Assembly: GCA_003554535.1 (NCBI GenBank)
Contig: PWGT01000055.1
Span: forward strand, 1 to 19,212
Source of the DNA: Syntrophomonadaceae bacterium
GTDB lineage: Bacteria; Bacillota_D; Dethiobacteria; DTU022; PWGO01
DNA length: 19,212 nucleotides
Direction of reading: 5' to 3'
Both the position numbers and the translations under genes were made by a program. The notes under the pieces were generated by a model. It searched no databases. It was given only the letters and a program-made list of their open reading frames with translations, and was not told the origin of the DNA. This document shows positions 8,026-16,082 of this stretch, one piece after another (the first letter of the stretch is position 1; every line of letters begins with the position of its first letter).

Positions 8026-8922
8026 TTAGTTTTCAATGACTTCCTTGGTCACCTTGCCAATATCACCAAAATGCTCTACGCAGTGTACCCCGGCTTCCTT
8101 TAACATTTTCAATTTATTATCAACCGTACCAATCCCTCTGGAAATAATTGCTCCGCCATGTCCAAACCTCATCCCAGGTTTGACATAACGGCCACCTACA
8201 CTGGCAATAACCGGTTTTGTAAATTTTCCAGAAGCGATATATTCTGCAGTATCTTCTTCTATACTAGTTCCAATCTCTCCGTATAGGACTACTGCCTTGG
8301 TATCAGGGTCTTCCTGGAAAAAGGGCAGCAAATCACACCAGGTAGAACCAATGAAAGCATCTCCTCCAACGCTTATTGCTGTCGATTGGCCCACTCCCGC
8401 TTTTGAAAGGTAGTAACATACCGTAGTAGTGTTCCCACCGCTCCGCGACATCACACCTACCGACCCGGGTTTGAAAAATTCGTTTGCAAATTCTACGGTA
8501 GCTCCAATCATACCCACCAGTGCTTTATCCGGGCTTATAATCCCAATGGTATTAGGCCCAATCACGACGGCTTCTTTCTCCTTTGAATATGCGATAACTT
8601 CCAGCATATCCTGCTGCGGGACTCTTTCCGGAAGCAATACCACTATTTTAATCCCTGCATCAATAGCTTCAAAAGCGGCATCTTTAGCAATATTCGCCGG
8701 AACAAACAAGGCAGAAACAGACACATCAGGATGTTTTTCCTTCACTTCCATGACTGTATCATATACAGGTACTCCATAAACGTTTTGATTCCCTTTACCG
8801 GGGGTTACCCCAGCAACTAAGTTGGTGCCATAGTTGAGCATAAGTTGAGCACGAATTTGTGCTTCCCTACCGGTAATACCCTGCATCATTACTTTAGTAT
8901 TTTTTTCAACTAATATAGACAT
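8026..8922 (-). CDS. SucD-like alpha subunit of an acid-CoA ligase (nucleoside-diphosphate-forming)
   Basis: The 298-residue protein has the CoA-binding Rossmann start MSILVEKNTKVMMQGITGRE and the phosphohistidine loop GHGGAII with H255. The mid-region GPNTIG (122-127) replaces the usual GPNCPG, and MSRSGGNTTTV (158-168) replaces the usual SRSGTLTYE. Both changes lie in the ligase half that faces CoA and the acid, so a substrate other than succinate is likely; malate-CoA ligase (MtkAB) is a known relative with a hydroxy-acid substrate. ATG at 8922 is chosen over the ATG at 8934 because the AAGGA ribosome site overlaps the latter and because family members start MSIL. It lies 25 nt after the Fe-S protein gene. 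Predicted reaction: acid + CoA + ATP or GTP to acyl-CoA + ADP or GDP + Pi. Confidence 0.9.
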   Translation of the reverse strand: MSILVEKNTKVMMQGITGREAQIRAQLMLNYGTNLVAGVTPGKGNQNVYGVPVYDTVMEVKEKHPDVSVSALFVPANIAKDAAFEAIDAGIKIVVLLPERVPQQDMLEVIAYSKEKEAVVIGPNTIGIISPDKALVGMIGATVEFANEFFKPGSVGVMSRSGGNTTTVCYYLSKAGVGQSTAISVGGDAFIGSTWCDLLPFFQEDPDTKAVVLYGEIGTSIEEDTAEYIASGKFTKPVIASVGGRYVKPGMRFGHGGAIISRGIGTVDNKLKMLKEAGVHCVEHFGDIGKVTKEVIEN

Positions 8923-8947
8923 AATTATCTGCATCCTTTCTTAAACA

Positions 8948-9232
8948 CTATTCATCTAACTCCTTAATAGGTAAAGTAATTTTAATAGCCTGCTCTCCAT
9001 ATAAATCACAATCTAATTCACATCCCAAGCACTCAGTACAACCACCACGCTTAATATCTTCTAGTGATTTTTGTAACGCTGGTATCCCGTCTTTTAATTC
9101 TAAAACCTTTCCCATGTTAGGACTGTTACACACATCGACACATGCTTTAGATTCACACTGTTTACATTTCGACAAATTTATTTCCACTTTTCCACCAGAA
9201 AATACTTCAAATTCTAAAACATTTGCACCCAT
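8948..9232 (-). CDS. Small 2[4Fe-4S] ferredoxin-like protein encoded between the two ligase subunits
   Basis: The 94-residue protein has eight cysteines in two clusters: C23-x2-C26-x4-C31-x3-C35 and C65-x2-C68-x2-C71-x3-C75. This predicts two [4Fe-4S] centres. The first motif has a two-residue insertion compared with classical ferredoxin, and the usual proline after the last cysteine of each motif is absent (Asn and Asp instead). About 29 residues separate the clusters, and a strand-like N-terminal segment (residues 4-20) precedes them. No signal or membrane segment is seen. It starts 4 nt after the SucC-like stop, with GGGGGTG overlapping that stop as ribosome site, and ends 25 nt before the SucD-like gene, so it is translated with the ligase. 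It may be a third ligase subunit, a redox sensor of it, or an electron carrier for the flavoprotein. None of these can be decided here. Confidence 0.8.
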   Translation of the reverse strand: MGANVLEFEVFSGGKVEINLSKCKQCESKACVDVCNSPNMGKVLELKDGIPALQKSLEDIKRGGCTECLGCELDCDLYGEQAIKITLPIKELDE

Positions 9233-9236
9233 CCAG

Positions 9237-10508
9237 TTACACCCCCATTTCTTTTGAGTCAGTGCTTTCTTTCCATTTATGGTATAAATCGGAGAACAAT
9301 ATCGCTGCTTCTTTTTCTGTCACATCTCTACCAGCCACCTGAACCCATTCACAGTCAGAAATTCCATGCTCATCAAACATTTTGATTGCATCTTGATCCC
9401 ATGCACCCCTAAACACAAAAATACAAGGAACATCAGGAACACCACCAGTTTTCGGGTAAATCTCCTTTAAAGCTTTGATTATTCCCCTTGCAGTGTTGTC
9501 TAATTGTTGGCTGGAAATACAAGATATAAAAACATACCCCTGAATTCCTTTTTGCTCGAAAATAATCCTTGTAACCCGGTATAGTTTAGAAGCGGTTGGA
9601 TTACCAGAAGTATCGCAGAAATTAACCGGATAAAAGCCTAGAGGTACCAGTTCATCCATCATCACCAGACTAACCCCGGTGCCTACCCCGTCAAAACCGA
9701 TAGGAACTTTATTAATTTCCTTACTGTACTCAAAAGTTGGATCGATTTGAACAAAATGCGCAGAGCCGCGATGATCATTGTTGTCAATTTCTCCCGCTGC
9801 ATTTTCCAGACAAGTAGGTTCCCTATCCCCAACATCTTCACCTGGATCGATATTTAAATCTTTCTGTCGATAAATTGAGTCATCATCAATATCAATCTTT
9901 GAGTCAAGAGCGCTAAAGCCCCTTTCAGTTAAGGCCAAGGGATTAATTTCGATTAATTTGCAATCATGGTGGCGATAAATATCATACATTTTGTTTAATA
10001 CAGCAGAAATAGCCATTAGTTCTTTGCCTGCAAAACCTAACTTTTTGGACAGGTTTCTGGCATCATAAGAATGATAGCCCTTCATAATATCAACATCTTG
10101 GTGCTCAACGTGTTCACTACCTGAATCTTCAACATCGATTCCACCAGCATCCGATAAAATAACTACAGGTTTCCTTGTATTCGGGTTGGATAATACAGCA
10201 GCGTAATATTCCTTTTTTATCTCGCTTTTCTTTTCAATAAGCACTTTTTCCACATTAATTCCATTTATTTTACTACCCAGTAGTTTCCTAGTTTCTTCTA
10301 CTACCGCATTCTCAGTTTCGGCAAATATAATCCCTCCGCTTTTACCTCTTTTTCCGGAATATATCTGAGCTTTTATCACTACAGGCAAGCCAATTTCCAC
10401 AGCCTTTTCTTTTGCCTTTTCAGGAGTAAAAGCCAATACTCCCGGAGGAATATCTATTCCATATTTCTGAAATATTTCTTTTCCTTCGTGTTCATAAAGT
10501 TTAACCAT
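9237..10508 (-). CDS. SucC-like beta subunit of an acid-CoA ligase (ATP-grasp)
   Basis: The 423-residue protein has the ATP-grasp N-terminal half typical of succinyl-CoA synthetase beta. It shows LYEHEGKEIFQKYGI at 4-18, PVVIKAQIYSGKRGKSGG at about 42-59, the metal/nucleotide motif KLIEINPLALTERGFSALDS, then DSKIDIDDDSIYRQ. The C-terminal ligase half is recognisable but diverged: GFDGVGTGVSLVMMDEL stands where family members have GCLVNGAGLAMATMD. The protein is about 35 residues longer than typical SucC. GGAGG lies 6 nt before the ATG. Genes for beta and alpha subunits flank a small Fe-S protein gene, which is unusual because sucC and sucD normally abut. Together with the alpha subunit it should activate an organic acid as its CoA thioester. 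The downstream lyase homologue suggests that the acid is citramalate-like. Confidence 0.9.
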   Translation of the reverse strand: MVKLYEHEGKEIFQKYGIDIPPGVLAFTPEKAKEKAVEIGLPVVIKAQIYSGKRGKSGGIIFAETENAVVEETRKLLGSKINGINVEKVLIEKKSEIKKEYYAAVLSNPNTRKPVVILSDAGGIDVEDSGSEHVEHQDVDIMKGYHSYDARNLSKKLGFAGKELMAISAVLNKMYDIYRHHDCKLIEINPLALTERGFSALDSKIDIDDDSIYRQKDLNIDPGEDVGDREPTCLENAAGEIDNNDHRGSAHFVQIDPTFEYSKEINKVPIGFDGVGTGVSLVMMDELVPLGFYPVNFCDTSGNPTASKLYRVTRIIFEQKGIQGYVFISCISSQQLDNTARGIIKALKEIYPKTGGVPDVPCIFVFRGAWDQDAIKMFDEHGISDCEWVQVAGRDVTEKEAAILFSDLYHKWKESTDSKEMGV

Positions 10509-10544
10509 GGTATACCTCCATTACATTTTTTACATTAGAGCATC

Positions 10545-11471
10545 CTATCTGCTACAAGTAGCTCGAAATGTTTTAAGATGAGTTTGCACCGATCGGCCAA
10601 TAAAACCTTCGAGCATATCAACTGCTTCCAAAATTCTGTCTAAATCTATTCCAGTTTCAAAACCCATAGTATGCAGCATATTAACCAGTTCTTCTGTTGC
10701 TATATTACCGCTAGCTCCGGGAGCATAGGGGCATCCTCCCAAACCACCAATCGAGGCATCAAACTTATAAATTCCGGCTTCCAAGGCAGCAACTACATTA
10801 GCTAGCCCCATTCCCATGGTGTCATGAAAGTGAGCACTTAAATTGATCCCTTCTATATTTTTTTGCATCATATTAAACAGGTCGAAAACCTGCTTAGGAT
10901 TTGCATGTCCGATAGTATCGGCCAAAATTACTTCGTTTGTCCCAAGCTCTTGTAATTTATTTGCCAGTTCTAAAACCGCTTCAGGATCTACCTTGCCTTC
11001 AAAAGGACAAGCAAAAGCGCAAACGATGATGTTGCGAACCCTAATATTGTTACTTCTGGCAGTTTTAATGATATCTTTAAAATTATTTATGGAATCTTCA
11101 GGGGTCATATTAACATTCTCTTGGTTGTGCGATTCACTTGCTGAGACAAACAAACATATTTCCTCGACACCTACGTCCATAGCCCTGGAAAAGCCTTTTT
11201 GGTTTGGAATAAGCACACTTACGCGAACTCCATCTCTACCCTTTATATTTCTTATATTTTCCATCAGCTCGGAAGCGTCTGCCAGCTGGGGAACCCATTT
11301 AGGATGAACAAAAGAAGTAGCTTCTATCTGTTTTATACCTGCTTTGATCAAACTATCTATCAGTTTAACTTTGTCCTGTAATGCTAGAACATTTTTTTCG
11401 TTTTGCAGCCCATCGCGTGGACCTACTTCAACTATTTCCACATTTTTCTTATCTGCAATGTCTTGCAACAA
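10545..11471 (-). CDS. HMG-CoA lyase family enzyme, candidate (R)-citramalyl-CoA-type lyase
   Basis: The 308-residue TIM-barrel protein belongs to the HMG-CoA lyase branch of the DRE-metal lyases. EVGPRDGLQNE supplies the catalytic Arg-Asp, EATSFVHP the Glu, SAHFHDTMGMG the metal-binding histidines, and GGLGGCPYAPGASGN the catalytic Cys and metal-binding Asn. All residues needed for retro-aldol cleavage of a 3-hydroxy-acyl-CoA are present, so C-C cleavage is expected. No leucine-degradation genes are nearby; a CoA ligase pair lies directly downstream. As I recall, the (R)-citramalyl-CoA lyase of the Chloroflexus 3-hydroxypropionate cycle is in this family, making a citramalyl-CoA- or dimethylmalyl-CoA-type substrate plausible. 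TTG at 11471 is preferred because AAAGAGGTG ends 6 nt before it; the more upstream in-frame TTG at 11498 has no ribosome site. The gap to the PrpF-like gene (about 150 nt) shows no convincing promoter or terminator. Confidence 0.88.
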   Translation of the reverse strand: MLQDIADKKNVEIVEVGPRDGLQNEKNVLALQDKVKLIDSLIKAGIKQIEATSFVHPKWVPQLADASELMENIRNIKGRDGVRVSVLIPNQKGFSRAMDVGVEEICLFVSASESHNQENVNMTPEDSINNFKDIIKTARSNNIRVRNIIVCAFACPFEGKVDPEAVLELANKLQELGTNEVILADTIGHANPKQVFDLFNMMQKNIEGINLSAHFHDTMGMGLANVVAALEAGIYKFDASIGGLGGCPYAPGASGNIATEELVNMLHTMGFETGIDLDRILEAVDMLEGFIGRSVQTHLKTFRATCSR

Positions 11472-11624
11472 TCTTAACACCTCTTTCCGCAAAATCAATC
11501 AAACAGCTGAACAATCAAAGACCAAGCATAATTAAGCTCACTTACCCTTTAAGAGTACAAGCAGAATTAAACTGATGTATAATTTGGGAAAACTTTTCTA
11601 TCTGTCTTTTTTCTATAACAATGT

Positions 11625-12785
11625 TCAAACAAACAATGATTTCCTTACGAAAACATGCCCCTCCATTATTTTCCTGGCCGTTCTATAGATAGCCGCTTTT
11701 TTTAAATTAATCTTTCCTTCATTTGATATTTCAGCAGCAGTTTCTATAGGGATTGCCCCCGCAGGATGTCCAATAACAATTTTTTCTCTTTGCTTTGCTT
11801 CATCTCTTAATGCATTCCAAACCACACTACCAGGCACCATTGCAGCTGCCCCGGTACAAACGGTGCCAGTTACTGGATACGCTTTATGCATCTTCAACAT
11901 GAACAACAACCTGGAAACAACATCTATACTATTCCCTTTTACTTGCTGGCCCAGATAAGTAGTATAATCAGCAGCTGGACTGATAATCGCAAAAAAGGGT
12001 ATATATGGGCTTTCAGAAGCAGCCAGCTCCCACTTAACAACAAAACCGATCTTTTCTGCAGCAACACCTCTGATCCGCTCGATTTCATTCATAAGTATTT
12101 CGTTACCTTCTATCTCTGAAGGCTTCTCTGTCCCCTTTAAATTAAGTTCTTCGGCGTTTATGAACACTACGGGATTACCTGCATCAACTAGAGAGATATT
12201 ATACTTTTTCCCCTCAATCTCAACTTCATCAATAGGGTTACCTGTCGGTAGCAGAGCACCTGTGAGCGCACCCTGAGTATCTGAAAAATCAAGAGTAATT
12301 TTTGCTCCGCTGCCGGGAACGCCATCAATCACTAGATCACCTTCAACAGCAGCTTTACCCTCTACAGTGGGAACTTTAGCAATAATCATTTTACCAGTAT
12401 TAGTCTGATTAATTTTTACTGTAGTTAATGGAGAATCAGCTTCAACAAACCCTTGATCGATGGCATAAGGACCAACTCCAGAAGATATGTTTCCACAATT
12501 GCCTCTATAATCAACTACGTCAGTATCAATCCCTACCTGAGCAAAAGTATAATCAATATCAGCATCAGAGCGGCTCGAAGCTGATATTATTGCTAACTTG
12601 CTGGTTACTGGGTCGGCTCCCCCCAAACCGTCAATTTGCCTTAAATCAGGTGAACCAAAAATTGCCTTGATCACCCTGTCTTTTTGCTCGAAATCCTCGG
12701 GAAGTTCATTGTTGTTAATATAAATCCCCTTACTAGTACCACCACGCATGATAGTGCATTTTAACTGTTCCATTTCTGAATGCAA
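11625..12785 (-). CDS. PrpF / methylitaconate-isomerase family C=C isomerase
   Basis: The 386-residue protein has the two-lobed diaminopimelate-epimerase-like fold of the PrpF family. MRGGTSKGIYI lies at 13-23, GGADPVTSKLAI at 55-66 (K63 is the expected catalytic lysine), YRGNCGNISSGVGPYAI at 93-109 (C97), and TGTVCTGAAAM in the second lobe. Characterised members are 2-methylaconitate cis-trans isomerase, 3-methylitaconate delta-isomerase of Eubacterium barkeri, 4-oxalomesaconate tautomerase and fungal aconitate delta-isomerase. All shift a C=C bond next to carboxylates without a cofactor. The methylcitrate-cycle genes prpC and prpD are absent, which argues against the methylaconitate role. 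The LeuCD-like hydratase nearby favours an itaconate-to-citraconate or methylitaconate-to-dimethylmaleate step. The TTG start is supported by GAGGTG 8 nt upstream; the next ATG (12773) is too far from it. It lies 22 nt after the TRAP permease gene. Confidence 0.9.
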   Translation of the reverse strand: MHSEMEQLKCTIMRGGTSKGIYINNNELPEDFEQKDRVIKAIFGSPDLRQIDGLGGADPVTSKLAIISASSRSDADIDYTFAQVGIDTDVVDYRGNCGNISSGVGPYAIDQGFVEADSPLTTVKINQTNTGKMIIAKVPTVEGKAAVEGDLVIDGVPGSGAKITLDFSDTQGALTGALLPTGNPIDEVEIEGKKYNISLVDAGNPVVFINAEELNLKGTEKPSEIEGNEILMNEIERIRGVAAEKIGFVVKWELAASESPYIPFFAIISPAADYTTYLGQQVKGNSIDVVSRLLFMLKMHKAYPVTGTVCTGAAAMVPGSVVWNALRDEAKQREKIVIGHPAGAIPIETAAEISNEGKINLKKAAIYRTARKIMEGHVFVRKSLFV

Positions 12786-12807
12786 TGAAATCTCACCTCG
12801 TCAACAA

Positions 12808-14742
12808 CTAACTTTTTAGAATGGGTTTAACCCCTTTAATTTTATCTCGCACAAACGGGCTCTGTATTACAGTAGCTATCACTATTAATCCAATACCAAT
12901 CCCATCTGCATAAATTTGTGGACTGATCATTGACAACGATGCTATTAGTAGTATAACCCTTACCACTATCCCTGTTTTTACTAAATAAAAATTGTTAATA
13001 GCACTTGCGAAGAAATAAATTCCGATGACCGCTGTAACCACACTCCTACCGATCACAAAGAAACTGCCCACTCCGAGCAACGGTTCTCCATATATAAACA
13101 TATATGGAATTATAAAGGCTGCCAGACCCATTTTGAAAGCCATGTAACCGGTTTGATTGGGGTTAGATCCAGCTATCCCAGCTCCCGCATAAGCAGCCAA
13201 AGCTATGGGTGGGGTAATTGCAGAAATAACAGCGAAAAAGAAAATAAACAAATGAGCTGCCAATAAAGGCACCCCAAGTGCTGCTAAGGCCGGAGCAAGA
13301 ACCGTAGAACTAATAATATAAGCGGCAGTAGTTGGCAACCCCATACCTAGAATAATTGCTGTTAGCATAGTTAATAACAATGCTGCCAGTAAATTGCCAC
13401 CAGAAAGGGCGATTAAGGCATTCGCAAGCCTGGCCCCCAATCCGGTCAGTGATAAAATTCCAATAACAAAACCAGCACAGGCACAAGCGGTGATAATTGG
13501 AGATGCTTTTTTTGTGCCATCTTTCAGCATATGGAGTAATTGAATAAAAGTATAGCGTGAAGTTTTTAATAACAAGCCAATTAAGAGGGTTGAATAAATG
13601 CCATAAAGCCCGGCTCTAATTGGAGTAGCCCTCTCAATCAGCAAAATGTAGAGAAGTATTATTACGGGTATAAGAAGATGCCCATAGCTTTTTAGTACCT
13701 CTTTTAGATCCGGCATCTCACTTTTACTGAGTCCTTTTAACCCGGTTTTTACAGCCTCAAGGTCACACATAAATAATACTGCAGTAAAATATAGAAGTGC
13801 AGGTATAGCTGCTGCTGCGATTACGCTTACATAGGGTATCCCTAAAGTTTCTGCCATTAAAAAAGCACCAGCACCCATAATTGGGGGTAATAATTGCCCT
13901 CCTGTTGAAGCGACAGCTTCCACGGCAGCTGCAACTGTTGGTTTATAACCCATATTTTTCATTAGTGGGATAGTGAAAGCGCCAGTAACTGCAACATTTC
14001 CAGCAGAGTGACCAGTTAAGGTTCCCATCCCGGCGCTAGCTAATACAGCTGCCTTTGCCGGACCACCTCTAAAACGCCCAAAAGCCCCCAAGGCAGTTCT
14101 GGTAATAAGTTTGTCACCGCCTGTTCCTTCCAAAACAGCACCAAACATCACAAAAATAATCATGTATGTTGCAGCAATACCCAAAGAAATACCATATATA
14201 CCATCTAAAGAGAATGAATAAGCAGCCAAGCGCTCAAAGGAATAACCACCATGACCAATCCAACCTGGGAGGTATTCACCAAACGCACCATACAGTAAGA
14301 AGATCCCGGGTATAATTGCCATCATCGGGCCATTGGCCCGCCTGCCAGCTTCAAGCACTAAGATTATACCTATTACAGAGATAACTATATCGGTAGTAGT
14401 TGGAGCAAACTGAATAAACAGGATCAGTCGTTCCATGTGCATTACAATATAAACAGCGACTAATACTGCTAAACCAGCTAAAATAATATCGATGAGCAAA
14501 TAAGGTAATGCTTTATGCCTTTTCTGTTCATCTCCAACTATAGGTATTGACAAAAATATAATTAAAAGCCCAAACATAAGGTGAATTGCCCTGAAATTCC
14601 AGGTAGCAATAGCACTAAACCCTAAAACATAAATATGGAATATGGCACTAAGAACCCCGATAATTAAAACCACAACAGGCAATATATTAACAGCTTTTTG
14701 ATTTAATTTAGAAGTCAAACCTTGTTGTATTTTGTCAGCCAT
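12808..14742 (-). CDS. TRAP transporter permease, fused 4TM/12TM type (TAXI system)
   Basis: The 644-residue integral membrane protein joins a small four-helix part (about residues 20-140, counterpart of DctQ) to a large DctM-like part with a dozen or more hydrophobic segments. Conserved DctM-type stretches include the GxGTLTGHSAGNVAVTGAFT region (about 237-256), VAAAVEAVASTGGQLLPPIM and GMGLPTTAAYIISS. Such fused permeases pair with TAXI-type binding proteins, one of which is encoded just upstream. It would import an organic acid with a sodium or proton gradient. AGGAGG lies 8 nt before the ATG. A stable hairpin in the 88-nt gap from the binding-protein gene (14790-14820) probably adjusts the ratio of the two mRNAs. 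No separate DctQ gene is needed. Confidence 0.93.
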   Translation of the reverse strand: MADKIQQGLTSKLNQKAVNILPVVVLIIGVLSAIFHIYVLGFSAIATWNFRAIHLMFGLLIIFLSIPIVGDEQKRHKALPYLLIDIILAGLAVLVAVYIVMHMERLILFIQFAPTTTDIVISVIGIILVLEAGRRANGPMMAIIPGIFLLYGAFGEYLPGWIGHGGYSFERLAAYSFSLDGIYGISLGIAATYMIIFVMFGAVLEGTGGDKLITRTALGAFGRFRGGPAKAAVLASAGMGTLTGHSAGNVAVTGAFTIPLMKNMGYKPTVAAAVEAVASTGGQLLPPIMGAGAFLMAETLGIPYVSVIAAAAIPALLYFTAVLFMCDLEAVKTGLKGLSKSEMPDLKEVLKSYGHLLIPVIILLYILLIERATPIRAGLYGIYSTLLIGLLLKTSRYTFIQLLHMLKDGTKKASPIITACACAGFVIGILSLTGLGARLANALIALSGGNLLAALLLTMLTAIILGMGLPTTAAYIISSTVLAPALAALGVPLLAAHLFIFFFAVISAITPPIALAAYAGAGIAGSNPNQTGYMAFKMGLAAFIIPYMFIYGEPLLGVGSFFVIGRSVVTAVIGIYFFASAINNFYLVKTGIVVRVILLIASLSMISPQIYADGIGIGLIVIATVIQSPFVRDKIKGVKPILKS

Positions 14743-14789
14743 TCATCAAACCTCCTGCTTCCAGCAAGTACTATTGGTTTATTAACTTA

Positions 14790-14820
14790 GCACCTCCCCG
14801 TTAAAAAAACGGAGAGGTGC
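14790..14820 (-). promoter_or_regulatory. Intercistronic hairpin between binding-protein and permease genes
   Basis: Two 13-nt arms (14790-14802 and 14808-14820) form a near-perfect stem with a five-base loop. On the minus-strand RNA one pair is a G-U wobble, while on the plus strand it would be an A-C mismatch, so the stem is better in the operon mRNA. It starts 10 nt after the binding-protein stop. No U-run follows on the minus strand (UAAGUUAAUAAA), so it is not a normal intrinsic terminator. Such stems commonly protect the upstream cistron from 3' decay, so that binding protein is made in excess of permease. Partial attenuation is an alternative. Confidence 0.65.
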
Positions 14821-14830
14821 TTTATAACTA

Positions 14831-15901
14831 TTAGTATTCCGGAGGATAATGATGGTCTAGTAAGTCAATACCAACTTCTTCGTGGTAACGAATAGAACCA
14901 GGATGCAATGGAATATTAATTTCTGAGATGTTTTCTGGGAGAGTATCTTCAGCTGCAGAATGGACAGCTTTTAGTTCATCCTGATTTTCATACAATGTTT
15001 TGGTAATATCATAAGCCACATCTTCCGGAATATCCTTGTGTCCAAAGACACAATTCCAAATGAAAAGTGTATCATAGTCATCAACCATGGTCTCATATGT
15101 ACCGCCAGGGATGGTTCCATCCAAGTAATAATAATATTCATCCTGGATCATTTCTCGTTCTTCATCGGTGAGCGTTAACCATACAATCTCATGAGTAGCT
15201 TGTAATTCTTCTCTTGACGGATGCGGCCAGCCACCCATGTCCATTGCTACATCAATCATCCCATCTTTCATATTTCCAACTGTTTCAGACCAACCTAAAT
15301 TCTGGATTTGAGCTGGTTCAATATCTAACGCATCTAAAATATTTCTCCCGACAACATCCACTGTCCCCCCAGATGGTCCTAGTCCAAGTACTGCACCTTC
15401 GATATCTGCAAAACTTTCTACCCCTGCTCCTTCAATTGAAAATACCTGCAATCCACTGGGATACATGGCAACCAATCCTCTAATATCAGAATATTCTTGG
15501 TCAGCCCAACCGAAGCCACCATATGCTTCATATGCCGGTGCATCAGTAGTCAACCCTAACTCGTTATCGCCAGTTTGAACAAGCCCTATATTAACTTGTG
15601 GACCACCGGTAACTTCTGCACTCACAGCCAAATAATCAACGTGACTAGTAAGCACTTCCGCTACACCGCCACCATAAACATAATAAACACCACCAACAGA
15701 AGCAGTTCCAAGTGCATACCTGAGATCAGCATCTTCAACATCTTCAGCCGGCTCATCCTCAACAGGATCCTCTTCAACAACTTCCTCTTCCGGCTCCTCT
15801 TCAACGACCTCCTCAGGTTCTTCACAACCTACCAACATAAAACCTACAAGCATTAACACTGCTAAAATACCTACTATTAACTTACTTCTTCCTTTAAACA
15901 T
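14831..15901 (-). CDS. TAXI-family TRAP solute-binding lipoprotein
   Basis: The 356-residue protein starts with a lipoprotein signal (MFKGRSK followed by a hydrophobic stretch and lipobox LVGC with C26). A very acidic linker rich in E, D, P and V follows (about residues 27-60), and then a TAXI-type binding domain opening with RYALGTASVGGVYYVYGGGV. Further family features are GLTTDAPAYEAYGG and LGPSGGTVDVVGRNIL. It would be lipid-anchored outside the cell and deliver a carboxylic acid to the fused permease. ATG at 15901 is chosen because GGGGAGG lies 10 nt upstream and it gives a clean signal peptide; the longer in-frame TTG at 15967 would add 22 residues before the signal. It is the first gene of the operon, about 170 nt from the predicted sigma-54 start site. 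The substrate is not readable; glutamate and other acids are known for this family. Confidence 0.92.
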   Translation of the reverse strand: MFKGRSKLIVGILAVLMLVGFMLVGCEEPEEVVEEEPEEEVVEEDPVEDEPAEDVEDADLRYALGTASVGGVYYVYGGGVAEVLTSHVDYLAVSAEVTGGPQVNIGLVQTGDNELGLTTDAPAYEAYGGFGWADQEYSDIRGLVAMYPSGLQVFSIEGAGVESFADIEGAVLGLGPSGGTVDVVGRNILDALDIEPAQIQNLGWSETVGNMKDGMIDVAMDMGGWPHPSREELQATHEIVWLTLTDEEREMIQDEYYYYLDGTIPGGTYETMVDDYDTLFIWNCVFGHKDIPEDVAYDITKTLYENQDELKAVHSAAEDTLPENISEINIPLHPGSIRYHEEVGIDLLDHHYPPEY

Positions 15902-16082
15902 TAAATATAAACCTCCCCTTGTTGTAATTAAAACCCAGAACTTTTCCATAAAACAACTAAAATTCAAAGACTATATCATGAATCACCCCCAAATCATTAA
16001 GCTTACTACCTCAAGCCTTCATTGTTCACCTGTAAATGTTAAGATAAAAAAGTTATGACCCAAAGTTATCATATTTTATAAT

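Noticed and set aside
8026..10508. TCA-cycle succinyl-CoA synthetase (sucCD)
   Set aside because: Changed pocket motifs, an extra Fe-S gene between the subunits and the catabolic setting argue against the housekeeping enzyme.
10843..11307. Plus-strand open frame of 154 codons
   Set aside because: It lies wholly antisense to the lyase gene, has no ribosome site and its translation shows no family features; it is a shadow frame.
11625..12785. 2-Methylaconitate isomerase of the methylcitrate cycle (prpF)
   Set aside because: The window has neither methylcitrate synthase nor a PrpD or AcnD gene, so the symbol prpF would mislead.
14790..14820. Intrinsic terminator after the binding-protein gene
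   Set aside because: No U-run follows on the transcribed strand and the downstream permease gene belongs to the same operon.
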